Shown here one piece after another: positions 15,774 through 23,597 of a stretch of 64,000 nt of DNA; positions within the stretch are counted from its first letter, which is position 1; every line of letters begins with the position of its first letter. Under the pieces are notes generated by a model. The model had not been told where the DNA came from and searched no databases. It worked only from the letters and a program-made list of their open reading frames with translations. This stretch comes from Oscillospiraceae bacterium (GTDB taxonomy: Bacteria > Bacillota > Clostridia > Oscillospirales > Oscillospiraceae), in NCBI GenBank assembly GCA_017527825.1, contig JAFXPO010000030.1:1-64000 (forward strand), read 5' to 3'. The position numbers were made by a program, and so were the translations under genes.

Positions 15774-18236
15774 TTACACCTTCGTCATCTTGTCCGCCAC
15801 CGCTTTGAGCAGCAGCTTTTTCGTGCCTACGCCGTCGAACGCCACTTCCAGCAGCGCGTCGCCGCCCATGGGCGTGACGCTCGTCACCATGCCCGCGCCG
15901 AAGCTCTTGTGCCGCACCCGATCGCCGGGCTTGAAATCGGGCAGCGCCGACGCGGGCGCCTTTTTTTGCGCCGCAGAGCTGACAGGCGTTTTTGCTTTAC
16001 GTTCCACTGAAAAAGAGGCTTCCGCGCGGAATGTACTGCCGCCAAAGCTGCCGTGTACCGACGCGCCGCCGCGCAGCGTATCGCCGCCCCAGCCGCCGCC
16101 AAAACCGCCGCCGTACTCACGCTCCACGCCGTAGGTGGGCTGGGTCTTGCCCTGCCAGTCGGAGTGCTCCTCCGGCACCTCGCTCAAAAAGCGGGACGGC
16201 GCGTTGGGCGTCGTGCGCCCGAACAACATGCGCTGACGCGCGTTGGTGAGGGTCAGCTTCTCCCGCGCACGGGTCATGGCGACGTAGCACAGCCGCCGCT
16301 CCTCCTCCAGCTCCTCCTCGTCGCCGATGGCGCGCAAGCCGGGGAACACGCCCTCCTCCATGCCCACGACATAGACGCAGGGGAACTCCAGCCCCTTGGC
16401 GCTGTGCATGGTCATCATGGTCACTGCGTTATCGGTGCTGGCGCTGTCAAGGTCGGTGTAGAGCGCGATCTCGTTGAGGAAGCCGCTGAGCGTCGCGTCC
16501 TCCGGGTCGTTTTCCAGAAACGCCAGAATGTTGGATTTCAGCTCCTGCACGTTTTCCAGCCGTCCGCGGCTCTCCACGTCGTTCTTCTCCTCCAATGCGC
16601 GGGCGTAGCCGCTGTCATGCAGCAGCCTGTCGTAAAGCTCCGGCAAGGAGATTTCCTTTGCAGCGTCCCGCAGCGCGTCCATCATGGCGGCAAACTGCGT
16701 CAGCTTCGCCGCCGCGCGGCTGACGCCCGCGTACTCGTCCGCGTGGCGCACCACCTCGTACATGGGGATGCCCTGCTCCCCCGCCAGACGCTGCACCGTT
16801 TCGATGCTGGCGTTCCCGATGCCGCGCGGCGGGTTGTTGATGATGCGGCGCAGGCGGAGGTCATCCGCAGGATTGTTCAGCACCGCGAGATAGCTGAGCA
16901 TGTCCTTGACCTCGGCGCGCTCGAAGAACTTCATGCCGCCCACCACCTGATACGGCACGCCGTTGCGCTTGAAGGCGTACTCAAGCGCGTTGGACTGGGC
17001 GTTCATGCGGTAGAGGATCGCGTTGTCCCGCCAGTTTTTGCCCCGGTTGTAGTCCGACATAATCGACGAAACCACATAGTTCGCCTCGTCGGACTCGTTG
17101 AACACGGTCTTGATCGTCACCTTGTCGCCGTCGCCCGCGTCCGTCCAGAGGTTCTTGCCCTTGCGCGCGGTGTTGTGCCCGATGACCGCGTTGGCGGCGG
17201 ACAGGATGTGCTGGGTCGAGCGGTAGTTCTGCTCCAGCCGGATCGTGCGCGTGCCGGAGTATTCCGCCTCAAAGTTCAGGATGTTCGTGATGTCCGCGCC
17301 GCGGAAGCGGTAGATGCTCTGGTCATCGTCGCCAACGACGCAGATGTTGCCGTCCTTCCCCACCAGCTGCTTCATCAGCAGGTATTGCAGGCGGTTGGTG
17401 TCCTGATACTCGTCGATGAGGACGTAGCGGAACTTGCGGCGGTAGTAATCCCGCACTTCAGGGTAGCTTTGCAGCAGCGTCACCGCGTGGAGCAGGATGT
17501 CGTCGAAGTCCAGCGCGTTCGCCTCGCGCAGGGCGCGGTCGTAGGCGGTGTAAATCTTCGCGATCTGCTCCTTGCGCCAGTCGCCGCTCCAATGCTCCGC
17601 GAAGTCCCGCGCGGTCTCCATCGCGTCCTTCGCCCTGGAGATGACGGAAAGCACGTCCCGCGGCGGGAAGGTCTTTTCGTCCAGGTCCATCTCCCGCACG
17701 ATATCCCGCACCACGCGGCGGGAATCGTCGGTGTCGTAGATGGTGAAGTCCAGCGCGAAGCCCAGCCGGTCGATGTCGCGCCGCAGGATGCGCACGCAGG
17801 CGGCGTGGAACGTCAGCGCCCACACGTCCCGCGTGCCCTCGATGCCAAACGCGTCCAGACGCTCGCGCAGCTCGTTCGCCGCTTTATTGGTAAAGGTAAC
17901 CGCCAGTACAGACCACGGGCGCGGCGGCTCCACCGCGCACAGGTGGATCATGCGATTCCGCTCGTCACGATTCGGGTGCTGCGGGTAGGCTTCGAGGAAC
18001 GCGAGGTCGTCCTCGGTGGCGAAGTCCGGCACCGTGTCGCAGTCGCTGCCGCGACCGTAGGTAAGGATGTTGGCGACGCGGTTGATGAGCACCGTCGTCT
18101 TGCCGCTGCCCGCGCCGGCGAGCAGCAGCAGCGCCCCCTCGGTGGTGAGCACACCCTCCTGCTGCTCCGGGTTCAGGCGCTGAAAGTCCCGCGCGATGCA
18201 CCTGCGCCGCGCGGCGATGTAGCGTGTTTTGTCCAT
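15774..18236 (-). CDS. pcrA: UvrD/PcrA-type ATP-dependent DNA helicase
   Basis: An 820-residue superfamily 1A helicase acting 3'-5' in repair and replication-transcription conflicts. Motifs: Q-motif region LNPEQQEGV, Walker A AGAGSGKTT (about residue 41), Walker B LIDEYQDTN, GDDDQSIYRFRGA, QNYRS, MTMHSAKGLEFP, and VAMTRAREKL. After a Gly-rich linker (GGGFGGGWGG) the C-terminal domain (KPGDRVRHKSFGAGMV) is the Tudor-like RNA polymerase-binding region of PcrA. The ATG at 18236 with GGAGG fits. It has its own promoter and a roughly 165-nt structured leader. Confidence 0.96.
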   Translation of the reverse strand: MDKTRYIAARRRCIARDFQRLNPEQQEGVLTTEGALLLLAGAGSGKTTVLINRVANILTYGRGSDCDTVPDFATEDDLAFLEAYPQHPNRDERNRMIHLCAVEPPRPWSVLAVTFTNKAANELRERLDAFGIEGTRDVWALTFHAACVRILRRDIDRLGFALDFTIYDTDDSRRVVRDIVREMDLDEKTFPPRDVLSVISRAKDAMETARDFAEHWSGDWRKEQIAKIYTAYDRALREANALDFDDILLHAVTLLQSYPEVRDYYRRKFRYVLIDEYQDTNRLQYLLMKQLVGKDGNICVVGDDDQSIYRFRGADITNILNFEAEYSGTRTIRLEQNYRSTQHILSAANAVIGHNTARKGKNLWTDAGDGDKVTIKTVFNESDEANYVVSSIMSDYNRGKNWRDNAILYRMNAQSNALEYAFKRNGVPYQVVGGMKFFERAEVKDMLSYLAVLNNPADDLRLRRIINNPPRGIGNASIETVQRLAGEQGIPMYEVVRHADEYAGVSRAAAKLTQFAAMMDALRDAAKEISLPELYDRLLHDSGYARALEEKNDVESRGRLENVQELKSNILAFLENDPEDATLSGFLNEIALYTDLDSASTDNAVTMMTMHSAKGLEFPCVYVVGMEEGVFPGLRAIGDEEELEEERRLCYVAMTRAREKLTLTNARQRMLFGRTTPNAPSRFLSEVPEEHSDWQGKTQPTYGVEREYGGGFGGGWGGDTLRGGASVHGSFGGSTFRAEASFSVERKAKTPVSSAAQKKAPASALPDFKPGDRVRHKSFGAGMVTSVTPMGGDALLEVAFDGVGTKKLLLKAVADKMTKV

Positions 18237-18287
18237 GGAATTCCTCCGAAAACCGCTTGACTTTTTTTACTACGATGCTCACTGTCC

Positions 18288-18413
18288 AATGCCGGATGTG
18301 AAACGTCCATGAAAATTGCAAGCTATCACCCCCTTCCGGGGATATGCAGCCAACCGCCGTGAGAGCTTGAGGGGACTCTCCTCCCTCGCAGGATCGCGAC
18401 GCCCAACGGCATT
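18288..18413 (-). ncRNA. Candidate structured leader or small RNA upstream of pcrA
   Basis: On the minus strand nested complementarities are: AATGCCG/CGGCATT (18407-18413 with 18288-18294), GGCGTC/GACGTT (18398-18403 with 18302-18307), hairpin GAGGG...CCCTC (18369-18387), AAGCTcTCAC/GTGAtAGCTT (18359-18368 with 18320-18329), and CCCC-GGAA-GGGG (18330-18341) with a GNRA loop. The GNRA loop exists only in the minus orientation. I do not recognise a known riboswitch. The outermost pair overlaps the -10 box, so it may not be transcribed. Confidence 0.45.
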
Positions 18414-18440
18414 TTATCAGAACCACCCCCGCCCTGTCAA
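18411..18440 (-). promoter_or_regulatory. Promoter of pcrA within an inverted repeat
   Basis: Minus strand TTGACA (18435-18440), 18-bp spacer, TAAAAT (18411-18416). The -35 lies in a perfect 11-bp inverted repeat (CCCTGTCAAGG/CCTTGTCAGGG, 18432-18460), which could be an operator, or a terminator for rightward transcription because T6 follows. Confidence 0.65.
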
Positions 18441-18491
18441 GGTAATCCCCCTTGTCAGGGCATATTTTTTGCAATTTTTGTTCGATTCCTA

Positions 18492-18520
18492 TTGACAAAT
18501 ACAAATGTTCGAATTATAAT
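18492..18520 (+). promoter_or_regulatory. Perfect consensus promoter of the radical-SAM repair operon
   Basis: TTGACA (18492-18497), exactly 17 bp, TATAAT (18515-18520): a full housekeeping consensus match 36 bp before the ATG at 18556. Such strength usually implies repression. Confidence 0.9.
18498..18511 (-). promoter_or_regulatory. Candidate LexA (SOS) box between -35 and -10
   Basis: CGAACATTTGTATT matches 8 of the 10 defined half-site positions of the Bacillus LexA box CGAAC-N4-GTTCG and fills the promoter spacer. A second partial site (CGAACAGAAATTCT, 18527-18540) lies just downstream and a third CGAACA half-site at 18478-18483. Confidence 0.45.
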
Positions 18521-18555
18521 CGCAATCGAACAGAAATTCTACGGAGGGATCCGAC

Positions 18556-18747
18556 ATGACGACTACAATGTTTTTCGTGCTGCTGGGCGCGGCAACGGTT
18601 ACCGGTCTTTTGATGAAGCTTGTGGCGTGGCTGGACGCGCCCCGCCCCGCCGCGCACCGTTCCGTGCGCCGCGCGGTTCGTCCCGCGCACACACTGGACT
18701 TCCCCTGCGCGGAGCTGAAGCTGGAATCCGCGCGACACGCCGCGTGA
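18556..18747 (+). CDS. Small single-pass membrane protein
   Basis: A 63-residue protein: hydrophobic helix in residues 4-25 (MFFVLLGAATVTGLLMKLVA) followed by an Arg/Pro/His-rich tail. Strong RBS GGAGGGA 7 nt before the ATG and a perfect promoter upstream. First gene of an operon with two genes of a DNA-modification/repair-associated pair. Small membrane proteins heading SOS operons can be division inhibitors (YneA type), but I see no LysM domain, so no function is assigned. The Arg-rich tail could make it a spurious call, though the RBS argues for translation. Confidence 0.65.
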   Translation: MTTTMFFVLLGAATVTGLLMKLVAWLDAPRPAAHRSVRRAVRPAHTLDFPCAELKLESARHAA

Positions 18748-18758
18748 GCTGACGCGTG

Positions 18759-20033
18759 ATGGAACTGCTGGACAAGCTCACTGTTCTGGCGGACGCGGCA
18801 AAGTATGACGCCGCATGCACGTCCAGCGGCGCGCGGCGCGGATTCCGGACGGGGATGATCGGCTGCACGTCGTCGTCCATCGTCGGCTGCTGCCACACCT
18901 TCTCCGCCGACGGGCGCTGTGTGACGCTGCTGAAGGTGCTGATGTCCAACGACTGCTCCTACGACTGCGCCTACTGCGTCAATCGCCGCGGCAACGACAC
19001 GCCCCGCGCCACGTTCACGCCGCGCGAGCTGTGCGAGCTGACCATCGGGTTCTACCGGCGCAACTACATCGAGGGTCTGTTCCTCTCCTCCGCCGTGCTG
19101 GGTTCCCCCGACCGCACCACCGAGCGGATGGTCGCGGCGCTGCGAATGCTGCGGGAGGAATACCGCTTCAACGGCTACATCCACGCCAAGGCGATCCCCG
19201 GCACCTCGCCGGAGCTGGTCACCGCGCTGGGACTGCTGGCGGATCGCCTGAGCGTCAACATCGAGCTGCCCAGCGAGGCGTCGCTCCGCAGGCTCGCGCC
19301 CAACAAGACCAAGGCGGCGATCCTCGCACCCATGGGGCAGATCCGCGATCAGGAAACCGAGAGCAAGGCGGAGCTGGTGAAGTACCGCTCCGCGCCGCGC
19401 TTCGCCCCGGCGGGACAGTCGACACAGCTGATCGTCGGCGCCACCGGCGAAAGCGACCGCCACATCCTCCGGCTCACGGAGTCGCTCTACGGGCGATACC
19501 GCCTGCGGCGGGTGTTCTACTCCGCCTATGTGCCGGTGGTGGAAAACACGCTGCTGCCGGCGCTGGACACCAAGCCGCCGCTGCTGCGGGAGCACCGGCT
19601 CTATCAGGCGGACTGGCTGCTGCGGTTCTACGGCTTCCGCGCGAGCGAGCTTCTGGACGAGGAGCAGCCGGACTTCGACCCGCGCCTCGATCCCAAGTGC
19701 TGCTGGGCGCTGCGGCACCTGGAATTCTTCCCCGTGGAGGTCAACCGCGCGGATTATGAGGCGCTGCTGCGGGTTCCCGGCGTGGGCGTGGTGACCGCGA
19801 AGCGAATCCTCGTCGCCCGCCGCACGGGACCGCTCCACGCCGACGACCTCAAAAAGCTGGGCGTGGTGATGAAGCGCGCACAGTACTTCCTCACCTGCTC
19901 CGGGCGTCTGGCAACGCCGCTGCGGCTGTCCCGCGCCGGGGTGCTGGCAAGCCTGCTGGCGGCGGAACGCGCCGCGCTGCCAGCGGAGGCGCAGGGGGAG
20001 CAGCTGTCGCTGTTTGAGAAGGCGGGGTCTTGA
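18759..20033 (+). CDS. Putative DNA modification/repair radical SAM protein
   Basis: A 424-residue radical SAM enzyme of the TIGR03916 type. The cluster motif CSYDCAYC (CxxxCxxC) is near residue 66; the C-terminus has a helix-hairpin-helix (LLRVPGVGVVTAKRILVAR), which suggests nucleic-acid binding. The family almost always pairs with the DUF4130/TIGR03915 protein, here 60 bp downstream. The ATG at 18759 is preferred over an adjacent GTG. A role in DNA metabolism is the family's working annotation and is not proven; the SOS-like promoter and divergent pcrA agree with it. Confidence 0.92.
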   Translation: MELLDKLTVLADAAKYDAACTSSGARRGFRTGMIGCTSSSIVGCCHTFSADGRCVTLLKVLMSNDCSYDCAYCVNRRGNDTPRATFTPRELCELTIGFYRRNYIEGLFLSSAVLGSPDRTTERMVAALRMLREEYRFNGYIHAKAIPGTSPELVTALGLLADRLSVNIELPSEASLRRLAPNKTKAAILAPMGQIRDQETESKAELVKYRSAPRFAPAGQSTQLIVGATGESDRHILRLTESLYGRYRLRRVFYSAYVPVVENTLLPALDTKPPLLREHRLYQADWLLRFYGFRASELLDEEQPDFDPRLDPKCCWALRHLEFFPVEVNRADYEALLRVPGVGVVTAKRILVARRTGPLHADDLKKLGVVMKRAQYFLTCSGRLATPLRLSRAGVLASLLAAERAALPAEAQGEQLSLFEKAGS

Positions 20034-20093
20034 AACCATTCTGTCGAGCGTGTTCTTGCAACGCAGAGATTTCAGTTTCCAAAGGATTATGTC

Positions 20094-20879
20094 ATGCAAT
20101 GGAGAAACATCATCTATCAATACGATGGCAGCTTCGACGGGCTGTTGTGCTGCGTCTTCGAAAGCTACACGCAAAAAGAGCGCCCCACCGCCATTGTCTG
20201 CGATGAGGACGCCTGCCTGTTTGAAATTCGCTCCGTCGTCACCGTGCCGGAGCACGCCGCGCGGGTCAGCCGCAGCCTGCGCAAGCTCTCCTCCGACGTG
20301 CTGCCGCTGCTGCGGCGGGTGTTCTTGACGCATCTTCCCGACAAGGAGATGGCGATTTACCGCTTCATCGCGAAGCTCTACCGCGAGGGCACGCCGTACC
20401 TCTCCCGGCTGAGCGACGACGCGTACCAGCCCCTGCTGCGCGCCGCGCGGCAGCTGGCGACCGAGGTGGAGCACCTGCGGGGCTTTCTGCGTTTTTCGAT
20501 CTACGACGGTGTGCTCGGCGCGGAGATCGAGCCGAAAAACCGCGTCCTGCCCCTGCTGCGCTCCCACTTCTGCGAGCGCTGCCGCAACGAGACCTTCTTC
20601 ATCTACGACCGCACCCACCGCGAGGCGCTGCTTTACTCCGGCGGGCGCTCGCGCATCGTGCCGCTGGATGATTTCCGTCCCGCTCCGCCCGACGACGAGG
20701 AGTCGGAATACCGCAAGCTGTGGAAGCGGTTCTACGACACCATCGCCATCCGCGAGCGGGAGAACCCGCGCGGTCGTATGTCAAAGATGCCCAAGCGTTA
20801 CTGGTCGACCATGACCGAGTTTCAGGTCCCCGCGGAACCCGTCGGCAAGCCGAAACAGGAAACGCTTTCAGGCGCCTAG
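20094..20879 (+). CDS. DUF4130/TIGR03915 putative DNA metabolism protein
   Basis: A 261-residue protein with the family's start (WRNIIYQYDGSFDGLLCCVFES) and conserved RFSIYDGVLGAEIEPKNRVLPLL and HFCERCRNETFFIYDRTHREAL segments; CxxC at about residue 162 may bind metal. It is the standard partner of the radical SAM protein encoded just upstream and should act with it on a nucleic-acid substrate, function unproven. Its last 12 bp overlap the end of convergent sigF. I see no terminator between the two. Confidence 0.9.
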   Translation: MQWRNIIYQYDGSFDGLLCCVFESYTQKERPTAIVCDEDACLFEIRSVVTVPEHAARVSRSLRKLSSDVLPLLRRVFLTHLPDKEMAIYRFIAKLYREGTPYLSRLSDDAYQPLLRAARQLATEVEHLRGFLRFSIYDGVLGAEIEPKNRVLPLLRSHFCERCRNETFFIYDRTHREALLYSGGRSRIVPLDDFRPAPPDDEESEYRKLWKRFYDTIAIRERENPRGRMSKMPKRYWSTMTEFQVPAEPVGKPKQETLSGA

Positions 20880-21575
20880 CGCTTCCCGCAGCCGCTCCAG
20901 TGCGCGGCGCTCCAAACGCGAAACCTGCACCTGGGACACCCCCAGCACCCGCGCCGTCTGGTCTTGCGTCAGACCCTTGTAAAAGCGCAGCAGGATCGTC
21001 AGCTTTTCCCGCTCCGGCAGCGCGTCCACGCCCGCGCGAAGCGCGATGCGCTCCACCATGGCGTCCTCGTCGGAGTCGTCGGAGAGCGTCTGCTCCAGCG
21101 ACAGCCCGTCCTCGCGCTCGGCTTGCAACGACTCCGGCAGCGCGGAGGCAAGCTCCAGCTCCGCGATCTCCTCCGGCGGGCAGCACAGCTCCGCGGACAG
21201 CTCCGAGAGCACCGGCTCCCGCCCCAGCGCGTTGCGCAGCCGCTCCCGCGCGGCGTACAGCGCCAGCGACCGCTCCCGCGTGCCGCGCTCCACCTTCACC
21301 GGACCGTCGTCGCGCAAAAAGCGTCGGATTTCTCCCGCGATCTTCGGCACCGCGTAGGTGGAAAACTGGGTTCCGTATGTAAGGTCGAACCCCTTGACAG
21401 CCTTGATGAAACCAAGGCATCCGAGTTGGTAAAGGTCGTCCGCTTCCACGCCGCGCCCGAAGTAGCGCCGCGCCACGCTCCAGATGAGCGCGCTGTTCTC
21501 GGTGACCATGCGCTCACAGGCGGTCTCGTCCCCCTGCTGCGCCTTTTCCAGCAGCGCGAAGGTCTCCGCGCTCAT
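20868..21575 (-). CDS. sigF: RNA polymerase sporulation sigma factor SigF
   Basis: A 235-residue sigma-70 family factor: region 2 (DLYQLGCLGFIKAVKGFDLTYGTQFSTYAVPKI), region 3, and region 4 ending with the HTH GLTQDQTARVLGVSQVQVSRLE. It is the third gene of spoIIAA-spoIIAB-sigF, each overlapping the next by ATGA, which identifies it as SigF rather than SigG. It directs the first forespore-specific transcription and is held inactive by SpoIIAB. Length is slightly below the Bacillus protein (255). Confidence 0.95.
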   Translation of the reverse strand: MSAETFALLEKAQQGDETACERMVTENSALIWSVARRYFGRGVEADDLYQLGCLGFIKAVKGFDLTYGTQFSTYAVPKIAGEIRRFLRDDGPVKVERGTRERSLALYAARERLRNALGREPVLSELSAELCCPPEEIAELELASALPESLQAEREDGLSLEQTLSDDSDEDAMVERIALRAGVDALPEREKLTILLRFYKGLTQDQTARVLGVSQVQVSRLERRALERLREALGA

Positions 21576-22018
21576 TTGCGCCCGCTGCGCTGGGCGATGC
21601 GGCGCTTCATGGTCACCACCGTTCCCTTGTCCGGCTTCGAGCGGACGACCAGCGTGTCCATGAAACTCTCCATGATGGTGAAGCCCATGCCGCTGCGCTC
21701 CTCGCCGCCGGTGGTATAGAGCGGCTCCCGCGCCTTTTCCACGTCCGGGATGCCGCAGCCCCAGTCGCGGATCACAAGTTCCAGCACGTTGCCGTCGAAG
21801 ATGCTTGCCCGCAGGCTAATCTTCCCCAGCTCGTCCGGGTAGGCGTGGACGATAGCGTTGGTCACCGCCTCGCTGACGGCAGTCTTGACGTCCCCCAGCT
21901 CGTCGAGCGTGGGGTCGAGCTGCGCGGCAAACGCCGCGACCGCGGCGCGGGCGAAGCCCTCGTTGGCGCTGCGGCTCAAAAATTCCAGCGCGATGTAATT
22001 GTTTGGCTTGACTTTCAT
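21572..22018 (-). CDS. spoIIAB: Anti-sigma F factor / serine kinase
   Basis: A 148-residue GHKL-fold protein that binds SigF and phosphorylates SpoIIAA. N-box EAVTNAIVHAYP (about residues 49-60), G1 box RDWGCGIPD (about 84-92) and G2 box GMGFTIMESFMD (about 109-120) form the ATP site. Position between spoIIAA and sigF with 4-bp overlaps on both sides fixes identity. Confidence 0.96.
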   Translation of the reverse strand: MKVKPNNYIALEFLSRSANEGFARAAVAAFAAQLDPTLDELGDVKTAVSEAVTNAIVHAYPDELGKISLRASIFDGNVLELVIRDWGCGIPDVEKAREPLYTTGGEERSGMGFTIMESFMDTLVVRSKPDKGTVVTMKRRIAQRSGRK

Positions 22019-22323
22019 GTGTTTCCCTCCGTATTGACGGCGATGCCCGCCGCGTCAAATACCTTTTTTGCCTGCGCCGGCACGTTGACCAGCGCGACGG
22101 CGCCGCCCAGCGCCGCCATGCGCCGACGGGCGCGCATCGCCACCGCGATGCCGGAGCTGTCCATAAACGTGACGCCGCCGAAGTCCAGCACCAGATGCAT
22201 CGGCAGCCCTGCCTCCAATGCGCGTTCGATCGCCGTCACGGTTTCCCGCGCGGCGTGGTGATCCAGCTCGCCGCGCAGCGCCAGCGTCAGCGCGCGGCCG
22301 TTGGTTGTGGATGTTACCTCCAA
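22015..22323 (-). CDS. spoIIAA: Anti-anti-sigma F factor
   Basis: A 102-residue STAS-domain protein. The phosphorylatable Ser lies in TFMDSSGIAVAMRAR (about residue 56), as in SpoIIAA (DSSGL). When unphosphorylated it frees SigF from SpoIIAB. I place the start at TTG 22323 because GGAGG lies 10 nt upstream and the STAS fold begins just after; upstream in-frame codons run into a terminator-like hairpin. A TTG start could limit translation of this dose-sensitive switch (inference). First gene of the spoIIA operon. Confidence 0.92.
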   Translation of the reverse strand: MEVTSTTNGRALTLALRGELDHHAARETVTAIERALEAGLPMHLVLDFGGVTFMDSSGIAVAMRARRRMAALGGAVALVNVPAQAKKVFDAAGIAVNTEGNT

Positions 22324-22351
22324 GGCTCCGCCCTCCTCTGTATATTTTCGT

Positions 22352-22382
22352 AAAAAAATCGCCGTGTACCGAAGTACACAGC
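22352..22382 (-). terminator. Hairpin plus T-run upstream of spoIIAA
   Basis: Minus strand GTGTAC-TTCG-GTACAC with a UUCG-type loop followed by T7. It probably ends transcription from the FliB-like gene; being only about 30 bp before spoIIAA it could also attenuate that operon. Confidence 0.6.
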
Positions 22383-22411
22383 GATTATAGTTTGTCCGCC
22401 GCGTCCGAAGC

Positions 22412-22418
22412 TGTCGAA
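22412..22418 (+). promoter_or_regulatory. Spo0A box (TGTCGAA) upstream of spoIIA
   Basis: TGTCGAA matches the Spo0A consensus (TGNCGAA) exactly, about 90 bp before the spoIIAA start. spoIIA is a known Spo0A-P-activated operon in Bacillus and Clostridium, so the position makes sense. Confidence 0.6.
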
Positions 22419-22454
22419 ACGCGGCGGTGTTTTGTTTTTTTATTGCAAGCGTCG

Positions 22455-23549
22455 TCACGAGACCAGCCGGAACAGGAAACCCGGATCGGTCAGCCCCTGC
22501 TCGACCATGAGCCGCGCGAACCGCGCCTTGACCTCCGGTTCGGTGTGCTCGAAGTAGCGGTCGATATAGGCGGCGAGCACCGCGTCCCGCGCGTCAACGC
22601 GCGCGGCGCGGTCCACCGCGGCGAAAACGCGGAACAGCTGCGAGAGCGTCAGCACATAGACCGCCTGATGGTACAGATTCCCGTTCGCGAACGCGCTGAC
22701 ATACTTTCCGGGCAGCAACGCCGGGAGCAGGTTCTCATGCTCCTGTCGGGACAGCGCGGCGGCGAACGCCGCGAAATCCGCGCGCGGGCTTTGCAAATAC
22801 TCCGCCGCGGCGCGGAACAGCTCCGGCAGCCGGCGCTCGCGCCGCTCCGTCAGGAACAGTCCGCCAAGCTTGCGCAGCAGCGCGACCTTGCTCGCCGCGT
22901 CCGTTCCGCCGTCCTCCGCCGCCAGCGCGCGGTACTCCGACGGACGGGAGAAGAACGCGAGCACTGCGCGCGCCTCATCCGCGTTTCCGGCGTCCAGGGC
23001 GGTCTGCACCGCCTGGCTCAGCAGCAGAAACAGCCGCTGGCGCTGGCGGATATCGCAGGCACGATCCTGCAAGAGGTTGACGGCTGTGAGCAGCGCCGTC
23101 CGCCGCAGCAGCGACGCTTCCGTGTCCGGCGCGTCCGACGGCACGTCCCGCCGCAGCAGCAGGAGCGGGCTTGACAGCGCCGCGCGCGCCGCTTCGGGAC
23201 AGGCAAGGGACAGGTAGAAGAAGATCATGCCGTCGCGCTGGGTCTCCAACCGCGGAAACAGGCGACAGGTCTGGCACAGATGCTCCGCGCCGTACTCCGT
23301 CTGGATGCGGCACAGACCGCTTCCGTCCAGCATGGCGCAGTTCCCCGCGCCGTCAAGGCGGAAGTGCGCCCCGCCGTCGCGCAGGATGTTTTGATTGAGA
23401 AAGGCTCCGAACTCCCCCTCGCAGCGGCGGTAGAAACGGTCGGTCTCCTCGTCGATCTCTATGCGCCAGTTTCCGCCGCAGCAGGTGTACGGGCAATCCG
23501 GACCAATGCAGCGAAATGTCTGGTATTGGTCGAAAAAGATACCTTCCAT
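22455..23549 (-). CDS. FliB-family (flagellin lysine-N-methylase-like) protein
   Basis: A 364-residue cytoplasmic protein with the N-terminal Cys-rich pattern of FliB: FRCIGPDCPYTCCGGNWRI, then CAMLDGSGLCRIQ, LCQTCRLFPR and ACPEAARAAL. These Cys probably bind an Fe-S cluster or metal. FliB methylates flagellin lysines in Salmonella, but no flagellar gene is in this window and the family is common in Clostridia, where substrates are unknown. The ATG at 23549 is the natural start (MEGIFFDQYQTFRCIG). Confidence 0.85.
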   Translation of the reverse strand: MEGIFFDQYQTFRCIGPDCPYTCCGGNWRIEIDEETDRFYRRCEGEFGAFLNQNILRDGGAHFRLDGAGNCAMLDGSGLCRIQTEYGAEHLCQTCRLFPRLETQRDGMIFFYLSLACPEAARAALSSPLLLLRRDVPSDAPDTEASLLRRTALLTAVNLLQDRACDIRQRQRLFLLLSQAVQTALDAGNADEARAVLAFFSRPSEYRALAAEDGGTDAASKVALLRKLGGLFLTERRERRLPELFRAAAEYLQSPRADFAAFAAALSRQEHENLLPALLPGKYVSAFANGNLYHQAVYVLTLSQLFRVFAAVDRAARVDARDAVLAAYIDRYFEHTEPEVKARFARLMVEQGLTDPGFLFRLVS

Positions 23550-23597
23550 TTTGCCACCTCACCTTCGTTCGGATGGGGGATGGGGATGCTTTTTCCG

